From positions 440,419 through 504,418 of the forward strand of contig CM007317.1 in NCBI GenBank assembly GCA_000333855.2: a stretch of 64,000 bases of DNA. Direction: 5' to 3'. A model generated the notes under the pieces. The model was given only the letters and a program-made list of their open reading frames with translations, made no database searches and was not told the DNA's origin. The stretch is from Endotrypanum monterogeii (taxonomy: Eukaryota; Euglenozoa; Kinetoplastea; Trypanosomatida; Trypanosomatidae). Every line of letters starts with the position of its first letter. Position 1 is the stretch's first letter. Below are positions 1 through 10,366 of the stretch, piece by piece. The position numbers and the translations under genes were made by a program.

Positions 1-1
1 A

Positions 2-1897
2 GGCACAGTGGAGTCGCGTGCCCTATCGCCTGCGTCGAGCGCGACAGCACCAGCCGGCGTGCTGGTCATCGCTAGCATTCGCGGGCGCCGCATTCGCAAT
101 GTTACCGAAGCGTCTCTTTTCGCAAAGATGAACGGGCTGCACATTTTGGAGCTTCGCGTGCCGACGCTTCCGTTGGGCGCAATACAGGACTTGGAACCTC
201 AACCCCGCCCGTCATGGATGAGGATGCGTCAAGTGCAGTGTGCTAACTCATCGGTGCGGTCAGATATTTGTCTCACCGCCTTTGACGACGCAGGTATGTA
301 CGGAGGGGTAGTTGTAGATCTTTGCACTAGCGATACCGCTCTATTGGCCTGTGTAAAGAATTGTTCTCACCAAGGGCAAGTAGCACGCTGCGGCAGTGGC
401 GCCGCCAGGCAAACAAAAGTCAACGGTACCTCCTCCCCTGCAGTCGAAGTGACGCTGCGCTCATTGCCATCCTCGGTGCTTACTGCAGGGCTTGATGCGG
501 CCTCCGATATGAATGAGCTTATCACTAAATTCTGGTGTCCATGGGCACGCCGACTTTGCACTGCCGCCTGGCGCGAGGCGAGCGTGCTGCACCAGGGATC
601 GATTGCGGCACAGGAAGCTTTTGTGACGCTTCGCCGCTTCACCGGAAAGGCATTACGCTTTCCCTCAAACGCGCAGGCACAGCTACGCCAGCTTGTTTCG
701 CTCCGCAAAAGCACTCACCGACCGTCCGATGACGACGGCGCACCTGAAGGCGTATTACACAACATCTCTGCTGATGTACCAGTCGAACAGCGCACTACGT
801 ATATATCGTCCCCGATGCCACCCCTCAGAAATGTGATGGCTCACGCGGCGCCAGAAACTCTCTCTCTCACACCAGTGGACCAGGACAGTGGCCAGTGGAG
901 AAAAGTATACCGCACCTCGGCGAAGACCAAGTTCCCTGCTCAAGCAACGCCCGCAGCTTTGACGGCGCCAGAAGCGCTCACCAACTGGGCAGTGGAGTCG
1001 CGAATTCGACTGCGATGGTCGTCGTTGCTTATGTCTCCGAACCTCGCCACTGAGGGTGTACCTCGAGTAGCGCACGATGCAAGCTCCAGAGACCGCACCT
1101 CTGTAGCCTATCTCTCCCTTTGGTCCTTCGTCGCGCAACTGCCGCCGTGGGTTGTGGCGATCTCAGCGGCAGACGACGGCGAGACGACGTGGGGTGACCA
1201 CCGGAGCAGCAGCTGTGTCGAAGCCTCCGCAACAGCGCTTCTTGTGCGCTTGGCGCAGCCTGCCTCTCCTCAGGTCGTCGCCAAGCTCCTCCGAGACGAG
1301 GCTTTAGTCGACGCTGTCGCAGTGCGTACGCACACATGGGACTCCTTGTCGACCTCACCCGACGCAACTGCGCTTCAATTACTCACATTCGAAGAAGCAG
1401 TTGTGTTTGCAGGATGTGCCCAAGCAGCTCAACTGAGCGAGGCATTGCTGTATCTTCCTCTGTCACCAAGCCTGCCCTTTGGAGTGCGAACGAAAATGTT
1501 GCGAGTCCTGTGGGAAAAACTACCACCTGCCAAAAATAGCGCTCACCCATCGAAGCAGTCGCCGAGGCTTCAGCACAGCACGACCATCAGTACCTCATCA
1601 TCACACATCCAGGCAACAATAAACTTCATTTACCGGATGCATCTTCGCCAAGCCCAACGGGAGTGCGCCGGTAACACTCTGTGCTCGGCAGCGGCAACTA
1701 CCAACAATAGTCTCCACAGGACAGTCTCCCAAGATCGCAGACAGAACGCAGTGGTCTCAGATCAAGATGCAAAGATAGTGCAGCAGTATTTGTTTGGCGG
1801 CACGTCCTCCCCCTCAGGAGCGTCGTTGCTTGCCGCAGGAACGCTTCTCAAACCTGTGGCGAAAACCTGGGCTGGATTATTGGCATCCAAACTTTGA
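2..1897 (+). CDS. Hypothetical protein, 5'-partial at window edge
   Basis: The reading frame is already open at the first bases of the window and runs without a stop to a TGA at 1895-1897. No ATG is needed at the left edge, so the true start almost certainly lies upstream; the first in-window start-like codon (GTG at 8) is not a credible kinetoplastid start. The visible part is about 631 residues of mixed composition with Ser/Thr-rich stretches near the C-terminus. I see no recognisable catalytic motif, signal peptide or transmembrane segment and do not recognise a family. It is followed after about 100 bp by a tRNA gene on the same strand. I am confident that it is coding, because the frame is long and clean; the function is unknown. 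Confidence 0.8.
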   Translation, partial: GTVESRALSPASSATAPAGVLVIASIRGRRIRNVTEASLFAKMNGLHILELRVPTLPLGAIQDLEPQPRPSWMRMRQVQCANSSVRSDICLTAFDDAGMYGGVVVDLCTSDTALLACVKNCSHQGQVARCGSGAARQTKVNGTSSPAVEVTLRSLPSSVLTAGLDAASDMNELITKFWCPWARRLCTAAWREASVLHQGSIAAQEAFVTLRRFTGKALRFPSNAQAQLRQLVSLRKSTHRPSDDDGAPEGVLHNISADVPVEQRTTYISSPMPPLRNVMAHAAPETLSLTPVDQDSGQWRKVYRTSAKTKFPAQATPAALTAPEALTNWAVESRIRLRWSSLLMSPNLATEGVPRVAHDASSRDRTSVAYLSLWSFVAQLPPWVVAISAADDGETTWGDHRSSSCVEASATALLVRLAQPASPQVVAKLLRDEALVDAVAVRTHTWDSLSTSPDATALQLLTFEEAVVFAGCAQAAQLSEALLYLPLSPSLPFGVRTKMLRVLWEKLPPAKNSAHPSKQSPRLQHSTTISTSSSHIQATINFIYRMHLRQAQRECAGNTLCSAAATTNNSLHRTVSQDRRQNAVVSDQDAKIVQQYLFGGTSSPSGASLLAAGTLLKPVAKTWAGLLASKL

Positions 1898-1999
1898 CGA
1901 CTGATCGCTGCCGGCTAAGTCCCCATGAGTGTGAGTTTTTTTTTTGATTTCCATCCCTGTCCTTGATCAACGACCTTGTCCGATGAACGATTCTTCGCG

Positions 2000-2080
2000 G
2001 TCACCATACCCAAGTGGTTACGGGGGTTGACTCGAAATCAACTGCGATCTCGCGCGCAGGTTCGAATCCTGCTGGTGACG
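2000..2080 (+). tRNA. tRNA-Ser (anticodon CGA)
   Basis: A complete class II cloverleaf can be folded. The acceptor stem GTCACCA (2000-2006) pairs with TGGTGAC (2073-2079), with discriminator G at 2080. The D arm has CCC/GGG. The anticodon stem GTTGA/TCAAC encloses the loop CTCGAAA (2031-2037), giving anticodon CGA, which reads Ser TCG. A long variable arm (GCGA/TCGC) is typical of tRNA-Ser. The T arm GCAGG-TTCGAAT-CCTGC contains the internal B box. No CCA is encoded, as expected in eukaryotes. It sits between two protein genes on the same strand. Confidence 0.96.
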
Positions 2081-2082
2081 AC

Positions 2083-2087
2083 TTTTT
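2083..2087 (+). terminator. RNA polymerase III T-run terminator of tRNA-Ser
   Basis: A run of five T starts two bases after the discriminator base of the tRNA. This is the usual Pol III termination signal. Confidence 0.7.
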
Positions 2088-2810
2088 CTCGGGTTGAGGG
2101 GGAGGAGAGCGTGTGTGTGCCACTGCGCTCGCGACCCATAATGCGAAATAAGATTCATATGACTTCTGCCCGCCCCGACGTATCCGGCAAAACACCATCG
2201 CATAGACGAGAAGACCCACAGTGTTTGTTTGTGCGGGTGACCCGGACACTAGCGCACACGCACTCGAATGGAACATGAAGCACACAACACTTTCTTCAAG
2301 TCCTTTGAGTCATTGATTCCCCCTGCGTCTACAAATCACCACTCCCACCTCCCGTCAACCATGTCTGAAATGTCTTGTATCACAGCCCCCATCAAGCCGA
2401 CACCGCCTCCTTTACCATACCTCTCCTTGCTGGGTTGGGCTGCCCCGCGCCTTGACATCTCACAGAGGCAATATTTATATTTTTCTACTCATCAGTGTTC
2501 TCTCTGCTGAACGAACCTTCCGCTGTTTTTTTTTTCGTTTGTTTTCACATTTGTAAACTCGAATTAGTGCGTGCTTTTAGCCGCCCTTTTCCACTGTATA
2601 AAGAATTGCTTTGGAGAACGCTACGCCGTACCCCTCCCGATATCTATATACACTAACAAATATATAGATATAAATATCTATAGATATATATAAGCAGATC
2701 AACTTTTTTTTTTTTTTGAACCTTGGGGAGATTCTCGATTCATTTCTCTCCTGTGCTTCTTCGACCCCACTTCTTTCTTATCCCCCTTTGATAAATACCA
2801 GCGCGGAACA
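2088..2810. other. Spacer between tRNA-Ser and the AAA ATPase gene
   Basis: No gene is seen. The stretch holds an AT-rich island with repeated TATAGATA-type units (2641-2692) and a T-run at 2704-2717. The first AG after that run is at 2729-2730, a plausible spliced-leader acceptor that would give a leader of about 80 nt. A second AG at 2800-2801 would give a leader of about 9 nt. Confidence 0.6.
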
Positions 2811-4799
2811 ATGGACTCGTACGTAGATCTCCTGAATCTTAACTTTATGTATTCCCTGCGCACAGGGAACCTGTTGACAGACATGATGATCGCGGCACTT
2901 TTGCCACTCGTTTCGGGTGCGATTGCCTACCTTACCCGTACTTGGTGGCCGCAGCTGGTGAGTCGCATTCTTTTCTACTTCTCCACGGTTTACAGCACCA
3001 GTGCCACCTTCAAGACATCTGAGCAGGGCACGGGGCTCTACTACGGCAACACATTACGTGTGGCACTATCACTGTATGTAACAAATGTGCTGAAGCCTCG
3101 CTTTGACGTAGCAGAGCTCAAGTATCTCTCCATCCCTGGGAAGTCGCTCCAAGAGGCAACGAGTTATACCGAAGCTATGCGAGACTACTGCTTTGTGGAC
3201 GCCGGGCCGGCCAAGGAGCTCCCCATGCGTCTCACAAAGGACCTTGAGCTGCAGCAGAACGATCCAGGCGAGAACAAAATGGCCGAAGGGAACAAATCGA
3301 AGCATTCTCGAAGCGGGACTGATAAATCAAAGCGATCTCAGGAATCGCTTTTCACTATCACGCAGAAGGCTCGTAGCTTTCCTTCCCTTTTTAGGGAGAT
3401 CTTCACGCTTCGAAGAAACGGAAAAAACTCTAACGTGAGCGAGGCTGTCGCGCAGCTCGAACACGATGCCGGCGTCAATGGCGACCTTATTCAATCCCTC
3501 CTTGATCGCTCAGTAGAGCACTACCGCCTCCAGTACAAGGAGGCCGCGAAGAAGACAGAGCGGTATCTCTACCAGCCCCTGCTTATGCCGCTGAAGCCCA
3601 CCCTCGGCGCAGTGGACGAGAAGGACTCCAACAGGGGCGCCATGAAGTGCAACTTTTACCCGCTGCGCTCCGAAAAGACCTTTCAATCTCTTTTTTTCCC
3701 TGACAAACAACGGCTGATTAAACTCATCGATGACTTTGAACAGAAAACCGGGAAGTACGCCATCCCTGGGTACCCCCAGAAGCTGGTGCTGCTGCTCTAT
3801 GGGCCCCCTGGCACCGGCAAGACAAGTCTGGCCAAAGCGGTGGCTACCTACACCAAGCGTCATTTGTTTGCCGTCTCGCTTTCACGCATCCGAAACAACG
3901 AAGAGTTGCTCAAATACATGTTCAGCGATCGCGTCAAGGTGAAGAAGGATAAGGCTAGTACACTCCTGGAATATGGGCAGAGAAAAGAAGACACAGTTGA
4001 GGTGTTGGATCCTGCAAAGCTTGTGTACATCCTCGAGGATGTCGATGCCACGACCGCGGTCGTCCTCAAGGATGAGTCGAAAGAAAACCAGTCTGCAGAA
4101 GGCGCACAAAAACAGCGAAACACATGCAAAGCCGAGGTCACTTCGACTCAGCCGGCTCCCACTAACGGCAGCGACGACGATGCGAAAGAAGACCAAGCGA
4201 GTGGCAATACTCCAAAAGAGAGGAGTGGAACGACTGAAGACAAAAGTACTGACGACAACGACGACACCAGTCATGAGACTTCGATGAGCCCGTTCACAGC
4301 GCCCGAGAAGAACTCGACGGAACGGGCGCTAGTGAAGGTGAAGGAAAAGAGCGAAGTGAACCGTCGCTCCCTCACTATTGAAGGGCTCACAAACGCCCTA
4401 AGCGGTGTGCTGGACTTCCCGCAGCGCATTGTTATCATGACAACAAACCACATTGAAAAGCTCCACCCATCGCTCCTTCGGCCTGGAGTGGTGACGATGA
4501 AGCTACACATGCACAATTTTGATGCGGAGTGTGCAGTGGAAATGGTGAAGCACTACTTCTCTCACACAACTCTTCTCCCGTCGCAGCTAGAGGCGCTTCG
4601 CTCAGTGGTGGAGGCAGCGTCGTTGAATACATCGAAAGTAGATACCACCACCCTCACCACTGAGGAAGGAGTGGACATCAGCGCTCAGGAGACGAAGGGC
4701 TTCAGTCCTGCAGAGCTGGAGCAGCGCTGTGCAGAGTGTGACACAATCGATGAGCTTCTGGTAACGCTCCGTCAGGGTAGCCGTGTAAACATTTTCTGA
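2811..4799 (+). CDS. BCS1-like AAA ATPase (mitochondrial chaperone family)
   Basis: 662-residue AAA+ ATPase resembling BCS1, the inner-membrane ATPase that translocates and assembles the Rieske iron-sulphur protein into respiratory complex III. Visible features: a short hydrophobic segment near the N-terminus (about residues 24-45); Walker A GPPGTGKT at about 331-338; a Walker B-like LEDVDA at about 407-412; sensor-1 MTTNH at about 542-546; and an RPG arginine-finger region at about 558-560, in the BCS1-type order 'nalsGvldf...ivimTTNH...hpsLlRPG'. The family norm is about 420-500 residues. The extra length comes from an acidic, low-complexity insert of about 100 residues between Walker B and sensor-1, and a basic linker before the ATPase domain. 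The start ATG at 2811 is the first in frame. The AAA assignment is firm; orthology to true BCS1 is likely but not proven. Confidence 0.85.
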   Translation: MDSYVDLLNLNFMYSLRTGNLLTDMMIAALLPLVSGAIAYLTRTWWPQLVSRILFYFSTVYSTSATFKTSEQGTGLYYGNTLRVALSLYVTNVLKPRFDVAELKYLSIPGKSLQEATSYTEAMRDYCFVDAGPAKELPMRLTKDLELQQNDPGENKMAEGNKSKHSRSGTDKSKRSQESLFTITQKARSFPSLFREIFTLRRNGKNSNVSEAVAQLEHDAGVNGDLIQSLLDRSVEHYRLQYKEAAKKTERYLYQPLLMPLKPTLGAVDEKDSNRGAMKCNFYPLRSEKTFQSLFFPDKQRLIKLIDDFEQKTGKYAIPGYPQKLVLLLYGPPGTGKTSLAKAVATYTKRHLFAVSLSRIRNNEELLKYMFSDRVKVKKDKASTLLEYGQRKEDTVEVLDPAKLVYILEDVDATTAVVLKDESKENQSAEGAQKQRNTCKAEVTSTQPAPTNGSDDDAKEDQASGNTPKERSGTTEDKSTDDNDDTSHETSMSPFTAPEKNSTERALVKVKEKSEVNRRSLTIEGLTNALSGVLDFPQRIVIMTTNHIEKLHPSLLRPGVVTMKLHMHNFDAECAVEMVKHYFSHTTLLPSQLEALRSVVEAASLNTSKVDTTTLTTEEGVDISAQETKGFSPAELEQRCAECDTIDELLVTLRQGSRVNIF

Positions 4800-5726
4800 T
4801 ATACAAACGAAAAAGAAAAGTGACAAGGTAACGCGAGGGCGGAGCCTCGTGGTGATCATGCATTGTTCTGTCGTCCAGTTTTCTATTGATGTTAATTTTT
4901 TTTTTTATCGGGAGAGCCGGCGCTAGGGTCTGTACATTTGCTGATCAAAAGAGAAGTGAGCTGCTATAGCCTTTTCTCTCCACACCTTTCCCACTATCGC
5001 TAGCGACTCCTCTGTCGCTGATGCAAGAAAAAAAAAAGTGACGAATTGCAGACACACGACAAAGGAGAAGAAAAACACCTACACACAAAACAAAAATAAG
5101 AGATGTTGCGCCTGTCATCAAACGTTTTCCTTGGCTTGATGAGCCATGGGCGTCCCCCAGTGTTCCCGGAGTGTCCGTGAGTGAAGCTCCAATGATGTGT
5201 GAGATAACTAGGCGAGCACTTGATCACGTGTTTGTCTCGGCGTTGAGGGGTATCCGACAATGAACACCGTCATCCTTCGCCCCACCACCACCAAAGCTGA
5301 CTCCATTTTTTTTTTTTCAGCCTGGCAGTGCAAGGGGGCCTCCGCTCTCTCGCCTTTTATCCCCTCCCGCACACCTGGTTGTGGATCGGTCGTCTAGAAA
5401 TGAGATTCTGTAGCTGTCATCTTTACTTTCCTTTCTCTGTGTCTCAAAGAGTTCGTGTCTGCACACATATAGACACACACCGGTGCAGACACTACCTTTC
5501 TGTTGCTCTGGCTCGCCCTGGTGACAGCGGCTGTCGCACTCCCTTAAGAGTCCTCCTCCCCCCCCCCCTCGACCCTCAGGCGTTCTGTAGAACCGATCAC
5601 CCCACGCGTCGCAGAGCTACAAGGCTCGCCAGGGAAGGTGGAAGTGCAAAGCGACCATTGGTGGTGCGCACCCGCGCATCCTTGAACCATCTCTTCTCTC
5701 CTCACACACGCACAAATCTAGTCATA
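4800..5726. other. Spacer: 3' UTR of AAA ATPase and 5' leader of PPR gene
   Basis: No gene is seen. It contains several T and A runs and a clear polypyrimidine-AG signal at 5306-5320. An open frame from 5328 runs into the downstream gene but lacks an early ATG and is treated as leader. Confidence 0.6.
5306..5320 (+). promoter_or_regulatory. Predicted spliced-leader trans-splice acceptor (PPR gene)
   Basis: Twelve T, then CAG. This is a textbook kinetoplastid polypyrimidine tract with the first AG at 5319-5320. It would leave a leader of about 406 nt before the ATG at 5727. Confidence 0.6.
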
Positions 5727-6815
5727 ATGACCGACCCAACACGCAGGGATCCCACCGAGTTCCTGCGGGTGCTCCGTCGCATGTCGAACACGACTTCGTG
5801 GCAGAAGGCAATGATCTTCGCGTCCAAAGGTCGTATGGTCGGCTATCGTCTCACCCTTGAGCACTACAACACAGTCCTCTACTCCCAGTCGATGTGGGGG
5901 CGTGCGCTTGAGATGGTCAAAGTGATTCGCGCCATGCAGCAAGATGGCGTCCAGCCTAACGGTGCCACGTACTATTATATTGTGAACGGAATGGCAAACG
6001 CAGAGCACGGCTACAACTACGACTTCAACATCAACCACAGACTCGGAAAGTTGCAGCATTGGCGCGTGGCGCTTAACGCGCTGCAAGCATGCGAAGCAAA
6101 TGGGTTTGACTCGACTGACACAATGCACAACTCTGTTATAGTTACTATGACCATCCCCGGCATGAACCACTGGAGGGAAGCCTTGCGAGTGTTGCAAAAG
6201 ATTGTCGATGAAGATCGACAGCTGCATCCAAATATGGTTCGCTTTCTTCATGATTGCCTCATACGCAACTATCGGCCGCGCGAAGCAAGCGATTTGTTGC
6301 GACTGGCAGCTGAGCGCGGCGTGAAAGGATACGAGAGTGCGTGGGAGGCAGACGTCTACAAAGGCAAGCCAACAGACGCCCAGCTCGAAGCCGCACGTGC
6401 CCGCGCTGCTCTCTCAAAAGAAGCGGAATGTGGAGCTGAGAGTATCAGTGCGCCTTCCACCTCAACATCGCATGACAAGGAACCTGCGAGCCACTGCGCA
6501 AAGACCTCAGCAGCTGCTACTCTTATGGCCCTGCAGCTGCGTGGCGACCAAGAGCTACCATCACCCCCACTGCGCACAGCCCTACAAGAAGAGACGGAGC
6601 GAAACATCAGCGCTGAACAGCAAGCGCCGCGTCCATTTACGGCGGGGCTTCACTATACCGAAATGCAATCTGTCTTTCGCCCACGTGTGCATCGCCAGCT
6701 TTGGTATCAATGGCATCAAATCGCAAACCGCTATCGGCCCACAGCATCTCTTAAGCGTCGTCAGCTGGCTCCTCGTGATTCACCCACTGGTATCCCCGCA
6801 TGGAACCGCCTGTAA
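5727..6815 (+). CDS. Pentatricopeptide-repeat-like protein
   Basis: 362 residues from the ATG at 5727. The frame is open further upstream from 5328, but that part begins with a non-ATG codon and reads as low-complexity leader. The N-terminal half has helical-hairpin repeats of PPR type: a Trp/Arg-rich unit followed by AlaLeuGluMet-like helices ending in 'DGVQPNGATYYYIV' (about residues 75-88), the usual end of one PPR and start of the next, and a second similar unit around 'WRVALNALQACEANGFDSTD'. PPR proteins bind RNA, mostly in mitochondria, and kinetoplastids have many in mitoribosomes and RNA processing. The C-terminal third is Ala/Ser-rich and then basic. I cannot tell the specific RNA or complex. 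Confidence 0.75.
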   Translation: MTDPTRRDPTEFLRVLRRMSNTTSWQKAMIFASKGRMVGYRLTLEHYNTVLYSQSMWGRALEMVKVIRAMQQDGVQPNGATYYYIVNGMANAEHGYNYDFNINHRLGKLQHWRVALNALQACEANGFDSTDTMHNSVIVTMTIPGMNHWREALRVLQKIVDEDRQLHPNMVRFLHDCLIRNYRPREASDLLRLAAERGVKGYESAWEADVYKGKPTDAQLEAARARAALSKEAECGAESISAPSTSTSHDKEPASHCAKTSAAATLMALQLRGDQELPSPPLRTALQEETERNISAEQQAPRPFTAGLHYTEMQSVFRPRVHRQLWYQWHQIANRYRPTASLKRRQLAPRDSPTGIPAWNRL

Positions 6816-7867
6816 CCTGTAAGACGGGAATACGACGAGAAAATAAGAGGATTTTGTTTTTTTTTCAAAGGCGCGTCTTCTTCAGTAACGCTGCCACACA
6901 ACCGTCATCGTCGGAGGAAGAATCGGAGGAAACTCCCGGCGGGGATAGGCTTTCTCTAGGTCACACGCAGCATTCAGCAGTACCGCTCCCTTTTCTGTGT
7001 GTGTACGTGTTCGCAGACTTCTGCCCGTCGGGACTAAGCCATCCAACGGTGATGTGCATCTTCACAGTATCTCAAACCCTATAGAGCTCTAGCGCTCACC
7101 CTCCAGCTGAGGAAGAAATGGGAACAAATAATTCTATACAGAATGAAGCGAAGGAGGGAGGGTTTGCTTACAGGATGAGTCAGTACACCTCTCAACAGAA
7201 GCACAGTGAACACAACCTTCTACCAGTGTCATGCGTTATGTGCACCGCTCTGCACATCTGCCTCTTTGTCCATCAAATAACAGCATAGACAAGGCCCCAG
7301 ACACATTGCCTTCCCGCATACAATATACGTGCCTGTCTTGTATGTGTGTCTCTGTAGACTCTTCTCTCTCTTTCCCTTTCTCTCCCACATAAACATCATC
7401 TCTTCGGGTACGTGGGCCACTCTACGACTTTACAGATCAAGACGGTCGCACATGTCTCTCATACGATGTTGATCACTTTGTCATTGGAGGGGAAAAAAGG
7501 GAATATCGATGCAGCGCCGGAATCTGAGGAACAAACTAATGCCACCCTCACTCACACAAACAAAGCTCAAATTTAAGTGTACATATCTTCACCACGGTAA
7601 CAGCGACAAACCAACAAGAGTCTGGCGAATTGTGTGATAATCCACACTCAAAAAATGCTTTTCTTGGCTGGCTGTGTTGCATCTCACTCCCCCCAATCGG
7701 GGCTCCCTCACCACCACCATGACTCTTCCGTCTTCTCCCCGCCCCCCCCCCTCACACACACACACACACACCTCACACGTTTCGACGCCTTTTCTTCCCA
7801 GCGCTCCGCCACACACACACACATACACGTGCACCCCGCCTCGGTTTCACCCCTATAGACCTTTTCA

Positions 7868-7902
<35 letters not shown>

Positions 7903-8056
7903 CTCTGCGGAACAGGAGGTAGCGGCTGGCGCGCTTCCTGCATTGGGGTCGCCTCTAGTAGCGGCCGCACGCCTACGCACATTTCTCCTATCTACACCCA
8001 ACCCATCCCCCTCTGTCCCGCCAAAAGCAGGACTGTGTGCGCATAAATACGGGCGA
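6816..8056. other. Long spacer between PPR and F-box genes
   Basis: No gene is seen in 1.24 kb. Contents include a CA repeat (about 7752-7771), a second CA-rich stretch at about 7810-7826 and a pure TA microsatellite at 7874-7902. The open frame extending upstream of 8057 starts with TTG at 7943 and is not taken as coding. Confidence 0.6.
7874..7902. repeat. (TA)n microsatellite
   Basis: Uninterrupted alternating TA of about 29 bp in the spacer upstream of the F-box gene. Confidence 0.95.
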
Positions 8057-10366
8057 ATGTCGACTTGGGCCTCTCGCCTTTGCCCCAAGAAGTCACTCAC
8101 CCCGAAACCGGCGGCGGGGAAGGGTGGTGAGGAGTCAGCGCTGGGCAGCTCCCCTTTACCATCGAGCATCGCATCCCCTGTAGGAGTGGCTGGAAGCGAG
8201 TGCGTCGGTGCCGACGCAAGTGCTGGAAATGGGGACACCGCTGCTCTCCGCGAAGAGTTTCGCGCTGTTGCGGAGGTTTACAACGCAAACAACGTCTGTC
8301 TCCTGCGCCTCCCGCTGGACTGCTGGGAGTTGACCACAAGCTTTCTTTCCTACATCGACGTTATTGCGCTTGCGCATTCTTGTCGCACCCTGTGGACTGT
8401 TTTGCACCAGCGTGACAGCGTCTGGAGGCGTCAGCTCAGCTATTTCTATCATGATGTGCGCGACCTTCGAGGTGGGAAATTGCTCTACACCGCCCCGCTG
8501 TTTCCCGAGTCACCGGACAGGGACCGTATGAGTCGCCACGAGAGCATGGAGGCGCTTCAGAGGTCAGCGTCTCAACACCCGCGGTCATGCAAATCGCCGC
8601 GACATCGTCCGATGTCGGCCTACGAACGTTTTTTTCAGGAAAGGCGCCTGTATGTGCTGGATCTCCGCCGCGAATTGCACTTTCGAGAATTGGCAGACGT
8701 TGAGGACAAGGTCACGGGTATGTTCACTGTTGCACTGCATGACGGATTGGTCGAGACTGCACGAACAGCAACCTCCTCTCTCTTTGCTGACCCATTTTCA
8801 CCCTCGGATGCTGTGTACTCCTCAGACTCCATGTCCCCACCACCGTTTCTCACCAACGCTGTCGACAACACACACGAATGGTCGTCTGCCACCCCCTCGT
8901 CACCGGCATCCTTCGCTGAGTTGCAAGCGCGGGCATTATCGGCGCCAGTACTCGCACCACCGTATCGCCGAACCATGTCGACGCAGACAAATGGCACCTC
9001 GTCTGGCAACAGTCCAGCGGTCTTGCCAGCGGCTGCTCTGTCTACACCGCCTCTTCTTCCACAAGTCGGTGAACCGATCATCAGTGATCATAATCCCCCA
9101 CTGCATCTACGCGTGTACGCCTTGGATACAGCGAAGTCTGGAGAATCCAGAGAGATGGAAGCTGCAGGAATGAGAGTGAGTGCCGCTAGGGACGATAGCG
9201 AGAGGTTCCGCGGTGGTGCCTCGACAACCTCAAACCTCGCATCGAGTGTTGCAGGTATGACGGAGGAGCAGGTCATGGAGTATGTAGTACAGCTGTCGCT
9301 CGTGGAGGCACAGCAAGCTGCTGCCCAAATTCCTCCGCCATCTCCCGACGCGGAAGCACCACCCCAGGAGACCCTGAAGACAGAAGATGTGCAAGATTCT
9401 TCTGCCCAGCAGAAGGGGGAATTGTATCAGCATCGTCACTACCGTGGTGCCAACCCGGCCGCCTCTCTGCCGCTTAGTGAACTTCTTGCCGTTCTTGACG
9501 CGCTCATCAACAACGCTTCTGATCAGCTGCAGCACTACCACGTGCGGGACTGCACAGCGGAAGAAGAACCGGCATTTTTGCGACGGCTCTCCGAGACACT
9601 CCGAAGCGCCAAGCATCGCCGGCTGCACCTCAGAAGTCATCACCGAGCGGTGCGCAATAATGGGCAGACGACGCGAAATCGTTTAGGTCGGCCAGTTGAC
9701 ACAGGTTCCTCTGACCACCGCTCTTTCAGTCTTTCTGCAGCCAACGCTGCTGATGCCACGGCGCCCCCGCAGCATCCACCCCCCATGAACCGCATGTTAC
9801 ACAAATTTAACGGTGTTCTCTTAGAGATCACAGAACGAGAAGCGAAGATGGTGGCCAGTAAGCTTCTTGGCATGCCTGACGTCATCGGCGAGTTTGTGGC
9901 CTTCCCCTGCTACGACCCCTCGCTGCTCTATCAGAAGCTTTATTCGTCGACCAAGAAAAGCTCGGTGCTGCCCAATGCCCCGTCGTCCATCCACGGGTGG
10001 ATCGCAGAAGAAAAGAGGAGTGCGCCTACACCCAAGCCTGCTGAAACACCCTCCGGCGCGGAGACAGCGCGGACGCCACTGCTGAAGCCGCTCCCATTCT
10101 TTACGCGCTTCTTTCTTGCCCCGGAGTTATGTAGTAACGGCTACATTGGCCTCTTCGTTGTCGATGTGGTTCGCGTTCTCGTCATCGTGGAGAAGGAGGT
10201 AGTCACTACCGACAGCCCAGACTGGGCCTCGCCTTCGATTACGCGGGGAGGTCGTCTGATTGTGCATGGGCAAGGCCTCAACGCACAAGCCTACACACGT
10301 GACGATTATAACTATGTACCACCAGATACCACGAGACGCCGCCGCAGCTCCAGCCTCGGTGGGTGA
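8057..10366 (+). CDS. F-box domain protein
   Basis: 769 residues from the first in-frame ATG (8057); the upstream extension to 7943 begins with TTG. Residues about 82-128 form an F-box: a Leu-Pro-Leu start, 'LPLDCWELTTSFLSYIDVIA', then the His-Ser-Cys-Arg and 'VWRRQL' segments typical of the motif. F-box proteins are usually substrate adaptors of SKP1-cullin ubiquitin ligases. The central part is Ser/Pro/Ala-rich and probably disordered. A more ordered C-terminal region (about 600-740) has an 'EITEREAKMVASKLLGMPDVI' segment and hydrophobic strands near the end, where a substrate-binding or regulatory fold could lie, but I do not recognise it. Confidence is high for coding and fair for the F-box. 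Confidence 0.8.
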   Translation: MSTWASRLCPKKSLTPKPAAGKGGEESALGSSPLPSSIASPVGVAGSECVGADASAGNGDTAALREEFRAVAEVYNANNVCLLRLPLDCWELTTSFLSYIDVIALAHSCRTLWTVLHQRDSVWRRQLSYFYHDVRDLRGGKLLYTAPLFPESPDRDRMSRHESMEALQRSASQHPRSCKSPRHRPMSAYERFFQERRLYVLDLRRELHFRELADVEDKVTGMFTVALHDGLVETARTATSSLFADPFSPSDAVYSSDSMSPPPFLTNAVDNTHEWSSATPSSPASFAELQARALSAPVLAPPYRRTMSTQTNGTSSGNSPAVLPAAALSTPPLLPQVGEPIISDHNPPLHLRVYALDTAKSGESREMEAAGMRVSAARDDSERFRGGASTTSNLASSVAGMTEEQVMEYVVQLSLVEAQQAAAQIPPPSPDAEAPPQETLKTEDVQDSSAQQKGELYQHRHYRGANPAASLPLSELLAVLDALINNASDQLQHYHVRDCTAEEEPAFLRRLSETLRSAKHRRLHLRSHHRAVRNNGQTTRNRLGRPVDTGSSDHRSFSLSAANAADATAPPQHPPPMNRMLHKFNGVLLEITEREAKMVASKLLGMPDVIGEFVAFPCYDPSLLYQKLYSSTKKSSVLPNAPSSIHGWIAEEKRSAPTPKPAETPSGAETARTPLLKPLPFFTRFFLAPELCSNGYIGLFVVDVVRVLVIVEKEVVTTDSPDWASPSITRGGRLIVHGQGLNAQAYTRDDYNYVPPDTTRRRRSSSLGG

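Noticed and set aside
5328..5726. N-terminal extension of the PPR gene
   Set aside because: No in-frame ATG at the beginning, low-complexity Arg/Leu/His translation and a strong splice acceptor at 5320 mark it as leader.
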